NCBI GenBank assembly: GCA_013399015.1
Contig: VWZX01013781.1
Coordinates: 983,926-1,047,925 of the forward strand
DNA from: Galbula dea
Lineage: Eukaryota; Chordata; Aves; Piciformes; Galbulidae
Length of the DNA stretch: 64,000 nucleotides
Reading direction: 5' to 3'
Under the pieces are notes generated by a model. The model ran no database searches. It saw only the letters and a program-made list of their open reading frames with translations, and had not been told where the DNA came from. Position numbers and translations under genes: made by a program. Shown here piece after piece: positions 49,901-61,900 of this stretch. Position 1 is the stretch's first letter. Each line of letters opens with the position of its first letter.

Positions 49901-52900
49901 AACTGGTTGCTGTTTTGATACTAGAGTATCAATGTGATCAGTTGAAAGTAAGTTTTAAATTACTTTTCAGAATGTAGCTATGGGTAAGGAAAGATATTTA
50001 CAAGAAGCTTGATTTCTTCTCTTGTGTCCTGTGACGGAAGGCTGAAAGGTCTACTCTTAGTCTGATGGTTATCCAGAGTTGCCCGGAAAAAAAAAAAAAT
50101 CTTGAGATTCCTGATGTTTGTAAGCATAGGGTATTCAAAGCTGTTCTTGCTTAATGGGGGGGAAAAGGAGTTAGGCTTATTTTCCTTCTTTTGGGCAGAG
50201 CTCCTTTGAGGAGTTTTTCTTTATTTAAAATAGGTTTTGTAGTTGTGCTTGTCAAAACAGCATGTTTTTGCATGTTGATGCCTCTGATGTTGTAACCTCA
50301 GTTTCTTTCTGCCTGCTGTGTTAGATTTTTAAACCAGTAATGGTCCAGATTGATGGCATATAACATTGTGAGCCACAACTTGTAGTTTTGGACCCTGAAT
50401 ATTAACTCTTTGTGGTTGTTATGGGTTTTTACATGCTGGTGAGCATAGCAGTGTCTGACCCTAGGATCCGGCTGAAAATGCAAAGTCTGAGTGAAGGCTT
50501 CTGATTGGTCTTCTGTTAGTTCTCAGGTTTTAGCTCAAGCTGGGTGTCTCTGGAGAGGGGCGCTTCCCACAATTCACACCTCTCAATTATGCTCTTACCA
50601 CACATCAGTCAACCCTCAAGTGCAACCCCAAGTCCAATCAGTGGAACACCTCTTCTATGAGGACAAGCTTGAGACAGTTTGGGCTCTTCAGCCTAGAGAA
50701 GAGAAGGCTCCAGAGAGACCTTCTTGTGTCCTTGTGGTACTTAAAGGGTGGCCTGTAAGAAAGATGCAGAGAGACTTTTGGGCAAGACCTGGTGCAACAG
50801 AACAAAAGGCGATGGTTTTAAACTAAAAGAGGAGAGATTTAGACTAGAAGCAAGGGCAAAATGAAATCCCACCCCTGGAAATATTCCAGGTCAAGCCGAA
50901 TAGGGCTCTAAGCAACCTGATCTAGTTGAAGATGTCCCTGCTCACTGCAGGCGGGGGTGGAGTAAATTACCTTTATAAAGAAGTCCCTTCTAACCCAAAC
51001 CACTCTTAAGATTCTGGTTGGTGTTTTCTTAATTCCTTACGGGTTTTCACTGTTGCTGCACTGGCCTTCTTCTGAAGTTACTTCATTCTCTTGGAGTTGT
51101 CTCCTTGGTCCTTCTTCATTCTACTCTGTCTGCTGGGTTCAGCTGGTTCTTTGTTAGCAGCATTAGTTCTATCAAAAAGTTTACTCGAGTCAGTTCTTGT
51201 GGCCTAAGTGTTCAACTACTTTAGCTACGAATGCTAAGTGAGGCTATTCAGAGACACAAGAATATCATTAATCAAATTTCTTATGTAATGGTGTTACCAT
51301 TCGTAGTATTATTTATTTACTCTTACCTTCATCTTATCTCTTTATAGGTTGTAAATGAGTCCTGCTATCAAAATGATGATTCAGTCTTGAAATCACTTGT
51401 AGAAATCGCAGATTCTGCCCCGAAGTACTTAAGAGCACATTTAGAACCTACATTGCAACTAAGTCTGAAGGTAAAGCTAAATTTTTTTTTTTAAATTGCT
51501 CTTTCCTTCTCCAAACTTCTGTTACTAACCATTTGCTCTTCTGGATTGTAGTTGTGTGCGGATACAAGTCTCACTAACATGCAGCGTCAGTTGGCGCTTG
51601 AAGTAATTGTGACGTTGTCAGAAACTGCTTCTGCTATGCTGAGGAGGCATACAAACATTGTTGCCCAAGCCAGTAAGTATTTGTTTTTTCTTTGTGGAAA
51701 CAATTTATCTTTCTTTACAGTGTGAAACTGACTTTGCAGGTGGTCAGTGGAAAAACCATGTCTAACTTGGAGTTTATGTAGTGTTAGCTAAAGGTGACAT
51801 TGAATTGAGTTTCCTTATGGAGAAAGCCCCATCTTACTATGACTGTTCATAAACTAATTAGTGCTTATGCAGCTGTCAACAATTCATACACTCTTCATAA
51901 GTGTTTCCAAGGAAAGTACTAACCACTTCCATGCTTTTCTGCTGGCTTTATATTGTATGTTGAACTTCAGTGTTGAGTTCAAGTTGTGATTTAAAAATGA
52001 GATGCTTATAGAAATACTTAAGATATAGTCTAATTAGTCTGTGTAACATGCAGAATGTAAATTCTTTGGAGAGGCACTTCTAAAATCATGCATTATTATT
52101 TGAAATACTGAAAATAACTGTCTTCTGGACAACCCCAGCAGCAGTGCTGTACACACTGGTATTTCTCTGCCTTTTCAGTCCTTTTTGTAAGTAGATGAGG
52201 GCACTGACACAGCAGTGTAGCCTCCTTTTTGGGAGGATTCTTTTCCCTCCCTGTCACACTTGTATTTGTCCAGATTCTTGCATGTTTTCTAAAACTTGCA
52301 TAAAGAACAACTTTCATGAAGACGATTTGTTAAAAGACAACTTTTTTTACTTGTGCTGGGGCTGGGGAAAGTTGTGTATGTACATGTCACCAAAATTGTC
52401 ATGAAACTTGTGGAAAATACTGTAAACTTCATCTGTTTGGCTTAAGTGTTTAAACTGTTGACTAGCAGGTTTTTTTTTACTTGTAGAATAGTTTCTTAAA
52501 CAAAAGATTCTTTTAGAAGACATTTTGAAAATCTTTTGACTATTATGTTTTCACTCTATTGTTGAGAATATTAATGCCTGACACTAGTTCTTCCCCAAGT
52601 TGTTTCAGGCTTCTTTCCTGGCCTGGCAGCATAGTGGACAACTACATCCCGTGTCTTTAGAATATATTACTTTTACATCAGATGGCTAGTTACTGTTTAG
52701 GAATGAAATATTTGTATTAAGATAAGGCACCATGTGGGAATGAAATGCCTTTGGTTTGCAGTCCATTGTAAAATTTGTCTTAATATTAATGAATCACTAA
52801 GGTGAAAGATTTATTTTGCAAAGCTAGTAAAACAGTTATTTTTGGGGAATGATAAGAAGGTAGAAAAAGGATTGGTTTTGTCTTGGTTTTGTGCCTTAGT

Positions 52901-55900
52901 TTAAAAGGCTTTTTGTTTTCATTCAGCTAAAAAGTTGCTAGATTACTTGATCGTTCCAACTGGAACTGCCCAAACTGTCATCAAACATGTGATGGCTTTA
53001 CTGAACGTGATACTGATTTAGCAGTAAGTCTGCATCTTGTGTTCCAGTTGTCTGCTCAGGAATTCCATTGAAGAGTTCAGTGTTCAAGATAGCAGAAAGT
53101 TTTATTGTGTCCTCGCTAGAAATTAGAGCTGCAGCCTATCTTTGGCTGTTGCTTTCCTCAGTCTCCAGAAGGTGGAGAGGCATGGCATGCATGACAAGAA
53201 GCATCATCCTTAACTTGTTTGTGAATGGTCAATACTTAAATTTTGAGGGATTTCTGGGACAGTGTTGAAACTTTAATTCACAGGTGTATATTTTAAAAAA
53301 TACCCTTGTGAAACTATACTTACTGGCAGCCACATTCATACTGAACATGAAGAAGAAACAATGTGTTTAAAAGTTTTTGGAGGTTCTAGATACAATGATG
53401 GTCAAGCAGCTTTGGGTGACAGTTTGTTCTCAGTCTTGCTTCTTAGTAGCAATTAACACTACCACATTGGCTTTTGGAACAGCCTAGCATTCTTTTTCAC
53501 ATGTGTGCTTATTAGTGACTGAAAAGGCTTCTGGGCAACAATCTTTTTTCTGAGGTAGTTCATTTCAGTGACTAGTAAGTATATAGAATTCTGACATATG
53601 GGCACTATTCTAGAGAGCTCGTAGCGTCCATTAATTTATCTTGATATGTATATAAAAGATCTCTGATATAGTGATATAATCTCTGGCTGAAGCTACATAG
53701 CCACATCAAACAAACCAGTCCAGAATTTGATCTTGTTTTTGATACTTTCCCCACAATGCTGTCAATGAGCAATAGTTTATTCTGTCATCAGTTGATCAGA
53801 AGTTTCTCATCTGTCCACATCTATGTAGAGGAGAGTTTGGTTAGGGTTGTGCCTCAGTTGTAGATACTGTAAAGTATATTGTGGAAGTCCCAGATGGAGT
53901 AAATCTCATCAGCAAGTGTGGACGTTTGTATGCCTAATAGTCTTTGAGGTTGGTTACTACAGAGGACAGTTAACTGTGATGCCTGTCTTTGAGATGTCTA
54001 CTAGAATGTCCTAAAAAGATTCTTTAAGCTCAAAGGTTGAGTATTTGATGGAGAACTTTTGTTTCCAGGGCAAAGCAAAGCTTTTTTGCATAAATGTTGA
54101 GTTCAAATGATTGCTCCTGAAGTGCACAGGAACTGGAAGGCTTAGAATAGACAAGTCATTGCACTCCTCCCTCCTGTGAGAACAACTCAGAAGAATAGGT
54201 GTTGCTTATTGCGTAGTAGTTGAGTGTTATGATAAAAACTGTGTAATAACCTCTATAAAGACTTACACTGAGAAGAACAGAAAGAGGTTGAAGTAGAAAA
54301 CTGGTGGATTATTACATGCAAAGTATTTTCATGATACAAACAAAAAAATTATATGGGGGGTGGAAATCTCAAAAAATAAAGCTTTTATGACCATGGTACA
54401 TATCATTCACAAAATTTATCATGTTAGTAAAGCTAAGGATTGAGTAGTCTTACATAATGAATGTCTCTTTCATCAGTAAGTGGTCAAAGGATGATTTCAG
54501 TTTCAGCAAAATGAAGGAAGCATCTCTCAATTCTTAAAGCACTTAATACTATTTTTAACTCAAGTAACTTAGACTTTAATAAGGAATTTGCTTTTTACAG
54601 TCTTCGTGATTTAGAAAAAATCTTGCATTACACAGAGTCTTGGTAAGCAATACAATCAACTTTTTTTCTCTTTTGATTTGGATGTTCTGAAAACTTAGAC
54701 TTGACTGACTACTGTTGGAAGAAGTTATTTTTCTTATGTGATTTTTTTAAAAAGGAAAGAAGTTAAAATTTATGCTGCTTGTTTGAGAGGTTTTTTTTAA
54801 GAAAAATAACCTGAGTGTTTAAAACTTTTTCAGTTCCTCAAATGTTAGCGATGATGGTTGACTTGGAAGATGATGAAGATTGGGCAAATGCAGATCAACT
54901 TGAAGATGATGATTTTGACAGGTAATTATTATACTAGTTCTTTCAATATATTGTCAAGACTGTGGCTAAAGGCAGATTTTTAATTGCAGAATGCAAATAA
55001 CTGCAGTACCTTACTCAAGAAACTCTAATTTTGTTCCCTTGGTCATGACCAGTATATGTGACTGCTCAGACAGTTTATGTAGGTATTGTTCAGCAAGTAA
55101 CTAACTTCTGTGAGTACTTGTTCATTGCTGTAATTTACTCCAAGTTGCATGTCCTCTTGTCTGCCGTTTGGCACTTCTTCAAACTTTTGTTTCTTCTGTC
55201 ATTTATGGTACTTGGTTCAGAAGTCAGTGCTTCCTAACCCTTTAAATTGAAGTTAGCTGGAACCAAAGCTGAAGGGTACTGACCTGTTTAATCATCTACA
55301 ACCAGCCTCTTCATACTTTTTGTATATATGCACTTGAAAAGGTCTTATTAAAGAAAAAGAGTGCCTACCTTTGAAAGGACATCAGAATGCATAGTGGAAT
55401 TCCTTGCTGGATTTCATCTAGCTCAAAAATATTATGATTTTGCTGCAATTTTAAATCCCTTGGTATGGCTTGCGGTAGCTTATCTTGTTGTTTCTTAGGC
55501 GAGAAAGATCTACTAAAGGCATCCAGTCTTCTAATTTGCTTATGCTTATGTGCTTTGTAGGTTGCTAAAACTTTTCAGTAGTATGCCTTTTGTCTACCAC
55601 ATCCTGTTACATTTGCTATTGTCCAAAAACAGTTAGAATGAAGTAGATGAAAACAGAAATAGGTGTAGGAGGTATCTATGTCTTTACAGAAGTGGGGGGA
55701 TAATTGTTCATTTATCTGTCTAGATGCTTTTTTTTCTCACAGCTGGTATCTCCTTCAAGACTCAAATGTTATGAGTATTTTGAAACACAAAAGACTCTGA
55801 GATCTTCATAGGAATATCGGCAGTATAAGAGATGTTGATTTACTGCTGATCTGAGGAGTGACTTCTACTAGATAGCAGGCATGTAAAGACACTTGCAAAA

Positions 55901-58900
55901 CAGATGCATAGCAATTTAGGGAATAACCTGTTTAGATCTCCGCTTGTCTTGGAGTAGTTGGTTTTGTTCCCTTTGTTTGTGGAATTAAAAGCAAGCTGTC
56001 CTTTCTTCCTTCCCTCACATGGCAGACCATTCTAATTTGTTTTGTTTCCTTAACTTGAACATTTTGCCATAGAGGTAGAGCTGTGAGGCACCATTGCATT
56101 TATTTTTTTCAGGAACTTGAATCTTTTCATTCAGCTAACTTTGAAGGGGAGATAAAAGTATTACAATTCAAATCTTCATCAGGCCTTTTGGCATGTGGAA
56201 GTTTATTCACATGGCCTGTTTTAGGCAGCTTTGTAAATACTCTGAATCCTATACTTCAGGCATGCCAATTTCTCTTTGTTGTCAACAGAGTAACTTGTTT
56301 TTCTAAACATGTTAGCTGCCTGTGGATTGTAGAGTGAAAATTTGCATTTCTTTGTTACAACTTGTAAGTACAGCAAGAAAAGTTCAGTAAACAAGTTATG
56401 CTTAGCAACCATAGTGTAAAGGAGAAACATAGCTCCTTTGGCCCTTGAAGTGATAGTAGAGCTTGAGACTTGAACAAAAAATACTGGAAAGCAGCTAGTC
56501 TCTGGTTGGTGATGGTGTGTGTGGTATTAGTTTTTTTCTTTCAGCAGGTTTGCTCTTGTTACTTTGTGTTTCCCACCAGTAAAGTTCACCTTTGTGGAGG
56601 GTTGTTGATTAGCTGATGTGCATACATGCTAACCTCTTCTCGTGCTTGAGTCTTTGTAGCTTCGCAAGATGTCTGGAATTTCTGTGCCGTCCAGCAAACA
56701 GGCTAATGATTAGCAGGCTGTAGCCTCGTTAGGGTGTGCTCGGATCTGACTAAAGGGGATGTGAGTCAGCCTGCACAAAAGCAGCAGGGAATATTTTAGT
56801 ATTTCCAGTTTTTTGTTGCTCTAATTTCATAGCAGTGAAATTCTAAAGGAGGAAAAGGTTAATCCAACTTCCTCTTTTCCTGAAAAAAGCCTTACAAACA
56901 TTGCAGGGAGGTGTGTGGTCATTTTTCTAAGATAGATTATCTTTATCGCCTCACACTCAGTCTTTGAGTTAATGGTGGGAAGGAAATGCTCAAAGAACAT
57001 AATTTCAAATGAAAGCTGCCATTACCTTTAGTGAGTTTTCTCCATTCTAAACCTCTGTGCCTGGGCTATGTTGTCTTGCTATTGATGTGTCTATTTCATC
57101 ATGACTAATCTGAAGAGCAAATACTATGTTGTCAATATCTTTGTGCAAACACCCTTATTCACTGTGTGGTTTTCTTAGACTGTTTATGGTTTATAATGAG
57201 ACTTGAGGATTCAAGCATAATAGCTTGAAGACCTCTGTGTCTGACCTAGCTGACCAGTACTTGAAAGAAGAGGGAGATTTATCCCTTTCCGAACCATTAC
57301 TCAGATATTCCACCTACATGGGGTGTCTGGGATGGACAGTAATAGCCTTGAGTTATTGCAGTGCTATCCATACCCAGACTGTAACAGTAGATATCTGTGT
57401 CATGGAAACTTTCTTACTTTTCTCTAGGGAATAATTTTATTGGGTGGAACAAGTGACATACACAGATGATGTTTGGCTGTTCTCAGTTCTGAAACTGGGA
57501 AAGTCACAAATTCCTCACCTGGATGAGATGTTTTCTGCATGACTCATGGCCAAGAGAGCATACTACTAGAGTACTGTTATTGCAGCCATGCAAGAAATGT
57601 CTCTTATGTGCCAAAGCTTGAATTCTGCTGATTCACCTGATTAATAGCAAGTCCAAACTGGCTTGTACTCTCATGACAAAAAGATGATGGCCAGTGTTAT
57701 TGCTTAATTGATTGCAAATTGCATTTTAGCTTTCTAGGTATGTGTAAGTGTTGTGAAATTCAGTGTACACCTTCAGTTTCTAGTAAGGCTCAAGTTTCTT
57801 TGGTATTAAACTTAACGGGCTGCAGATAATAAATGTTAGGTGAAGGCTAGGTGGTATGTGTGCTTTTAGGTTTAGTTAAGCTTTACTTACTTACGGAAGC
57901 TCATGTGTATTCAGATGACAGAAGTTTGAAGACTGGAATTGCAGGAAAGGGCACTTCTGTGCCCTGTTGGACTGTTTGCTTTATTGTAGATATCAAGCCA
58001 CTAATATGTCTGTTACTGATATTTAGCAATGCAGTTGCTGGTGAGAGTGCACTGGACAGGATGGCATGTGGCCTTGGAGGAAAACTAGTTTTACCTATGA
58101 TTAAAGAACATGTTATGCAAATGCTTCAGAATCGTAAGTAACTGCATTTTTCTGGTGTTTTCTTTACTTTTAAATCTTCATGACCGTTACTTGATATATT
58201 TTCATACACTTCCACTTTTAATTTCAGCAGCAGAGACTAAATGCTATGAACTTAGAAGTTTATACCTTTTCTTAGACTGTGTTTTACTAAACTTATGTAC
58301 AGTGCATTACAACATTTTTCTGGACAGCTGCACAGATGTCAAAAGCAAGACTACTTTTTTTTTTAAACTCGGTCTATGAATTAAGCATACATAAGGAAAG
58401 ACTTTATTTTAGAATATTGTCTCTAAATCCCAATACAATGCCTCACAGTACCTTGAATGCTTAAACTGCCACCTGTTATTCTGTAGCTTGGGTTTCTTGC
58501 TTCTTCAGAAGTGCTACATTTAAATTAAATCTTAATACATCGCAGTTCATAGAGGAAAACTTAGGGTTTTTTTCCTGTGATTTGATGGCCTGAAATACAA
58601 AAGTCTGTAGTAGGCTCTCTGTCTTTTGGTATGCTGATTTTAATTTGCTTCATTAGATGTTTTCATATATTCTTATCAGTAGCTTTGTATGCCTCTTTTC
58701 CTCTTAAAATACCCCTAATGCTTGCTCAGGCAATTGTTCGAAAAAAACCCCCCGTACATTAGTTGCGTGCACTTTTGCTTGTCCTATGCTTTGAGCCTTT
58801 GAAATAGAAGTTCTGGCAGAAGTTCTGGCTGCTTTTCCTACCTTGATGATTTAAAACCCAGTCCAAAAAAGGCTGTTACCATATGCAATATTAAACATAG

Positions 58901-61900
58901 GGCTACTCAAGGTACCACCTGTAGGGTGTGAACACTTAGAGTCTGTTTGGAATGTTTTTGTAAAGAAATTTTTATTAAGGACACAGATGAACCTGACTCT
59001 TCTATGTTGATAGCTTCAAGGCTAGCAAATTCTTAGTTTCATAGTACCCACAAGAAGGATTGGAGTCTAATGGCTGTGAGACCTGACTCCTTCTGAAGGG
59101 GAGAAGTCACGCAGTTGATGCTTGATTCTTGCTTTCTGCTGGATCAGAGCTCTCCATAACCATTAGTACTCCTTGACAAAGGGAAGTGTAATAGATAGTG
59201 TTTGGCTTGGAGGCTCTCACTGGTAGAGAGTTGGGAGAAAGGATGAAGACATGCAGATTCAAACAACAAGGGTACTGTCAGAAATCAAACTTTCCCTTCC
59301 CCTTTCCCTTCTACTTATCTCACAAATGTTTGTTGAAATAATTAAAATCTGGGTTTTAATTGGCTAGTCAGATGACCCAAACATGATTGCATTTCATTTT
59401 GTAGTATCATTAATTTCAAGCTGTTCCATACCCCCACCCCTGAAAAAGTTGATTTGTTTGTACTTTTTAGTTTCCAGAAGGAATAACATGCTTATTTTTA
59501 CACTTCTGTAGCTGACTGGAAGTACAGGTATGCTGGCTTGATGGCCCTCTCAGCCATTGGAGAAGGTTGCCACCAACAGATGGAGGGAATTTTAACTGAG
59601 ATAGTTAATTTCGTTTTGCTATTCCTTCAGGATCCTGTGAGTATAATTCTGTTAATTATTTCAAAATGTTTTCATTTCTGCTTCATGGCTACTTGTTAAC
59701 TATTTGAGGGAAATACTTTTTCAGCATCCAAGAGTAAGATATGCTGCTTGTAATGCTATCGGACAAATGGCAACTGACTTTGCACCTGGTTTTCAAAAGA
59801 AATTTCATGAGAAGGCAAGTAGTAGAATAGTAAAAAAAAAAAAAAAATAAAGTAAAACTCTGTCACCTTCATACACTTGTTCTTCTGAAAAGAAACATTT
59901 CTTTTTCAGGTGATAGCAGCTCTTCTGCAAACCATGGAGGATCAAGGCAATCAGCGTGTTCAAGCCCATGCAGCTGCAGCACTTATAAACTTCACTGAAG
60001 ATTGTCCCAAGTCACTGCTTATTCCATATTTGGATAATCTAGTGAAACATCTTCATTCCACTATGGTGATAAAATTACAAGAGGTATAATATATTGAACA
60101 AATTGTTTCATGAAGGGTAACCTTGTCATATATGCAGAATATGCGTAGATGAACTAAGACCTATGAAGTAAGCCAGGATACATACCTACTGATGTTGGTC
60201 TAAACTGACCAGGATTAGGATACATAGAAGAGCAAATGTTTACATTTGGCATGCTTTTAAGTAAAACATGTGCTTTGGAAATATGACACTTTATTCTTCC
60301 TCTTTCCAAGTTGATACAGAAAGGCACTAAGCTAGTTTTGGAGCAAGTTGTGACTTCAATTGCATCAGTTGCAGATACAGCAGAGGAGAAGTTTGTTCCC
60401 TACTATGATTTTTTTATGCCCTCTTTAAAACACATTGTTGAGAATGCTGTTCAGAAGGAGTTAAGGCTTTTACGAGGAAAGACTATTGAATGCATCAGCC
60501 TAATTGGTCTTGCTGTTGGTAAAGAAAAGGTAAGTGTAGGTCTTATCTAATGGTTTAAATATAGTTTTAAACACTTTTTTTGCAATGTTAACATTGAATT
60601 AGTATATTCACTTGTTAAACATGCAGCTATGTTGCTGATTTCTATGCTTGTCTTTGTTTTCATTTCTGAGGTGACTTGCTGTGTAGATTCGCAATTTCAC
60701 ATTAGACTCTTATGTTACCCCCATATATAAGAAGGGAAGGAAGGATGATCCAGGAAATTACAGGCCTGTCAGTCTGACTTCTGTGCCAGGAAAGCTGATG
60801 GAGCAGATCATCCTGAGTACGCTTCTGCAGCACTTGCAGAGCGGCTGGGGGATCGGGTCCACTCAGCATGGCTTCATGAAAGGCAGGTCCTGTATGACTA
60901 ACCTGATCTCCTTCTATGATGGGGTAATCCACTTATTAGATGAAGGAAGGGCTGTGGATGTTGTTTACCTTGACTTTAGCAAGGTATTTGACACAGTTTC
61001 CCACAGCATTCTCCTTGAGAAACTGGCTGCTCGTGGCTTGGATGAGCACACCCTTGGCTGGATCAAAAACTGGTTGGATGGCCGAGTCCAGAGGGTTGTG
61101 CTCAATGGAGTCAAGTCTGGTTGGCGGACGGTCACGAGTGGTGTCCCTCAGGGGTCAGTGTTGGGCCTCTCCTGTTCAACATCTTTATTGATGACTTGGA
61201 TGAGGGGATAGAGTGCACCCTTAGTAAGTTTGCAGATGACACTAAGCTGGGTGGNNNNNNNNNNNNNNNNNNTGCAGAGAAGGGCAACTAAGCTAGTCAG
61301 GGGTCTGGAAAACAGGCCTTATGAGGAGAGGCTTAAGGAGCTGGGGTTGTTTAGCCTGGAGGAGAGGAGGCTGAGGGGAGACCTTATCGCTCTCTTCAGC
61401 TACTTGAAACGCCATTCTAAGGAGGCGGGTGTTGGCCTCTTCTCCCTAGTCTCCTGTGACTAGTGACAGGACTAGAGGGAATGGGCTTAAGCTGAGCCAG
61501 GGTAGGTTTAGATTAGATATTAGGAAGAATTTCTTTACTGAAAGAGTGGTGAGATATTGGAATAGGCTGCCCAGGGAGGTGGTGGAGTCACCATCCGTGG
61601 AGGTTTTTAAGAAGAGGATAGATGTGTTTCTTCAGGGGATGATTTAGGGGTAAGAGTAGTGTAGGGCTGTCGGTTGGACTAGGTGATCTTGAGGGTCCTT
61701 TCCAACCGTAATGATTCTGTCATGGCTTCAGTTATTCTTGTCACACTGAATAGTGTTGAAAGCAACCATTTTTTTTAGGTTTTTTTACCTTAGAAAAATA
61801 CTAGAGTATCTCATTTAGCCAGGGTCAGTATGGCAGGTAAAATGTATGCAGTTCAAAGGAAACTTAGCATAGTTTTTATATGTGGATGCCTGAAAAGTTT

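Larger units (their letters stand above)
47683..51347 (+). other. IPO5: IPO5 intron 6 (3.7 kb)
   Basis: Contains a 51-bp tandem duplication (48050-48151), a possible in-frame cassette exon (49251-49379), an A run near 50087 and a CR1 tail (50640-51015). Confidence 0.85.

Noticed and set aside
57851..58141. 96-codon frame ending in IPO5 sequence
   Set aside because: It is exon 10 (58027-58133) with intron read-through on both sides; the acceptor ATATTTAG and donor GTAAGT define the real exon.
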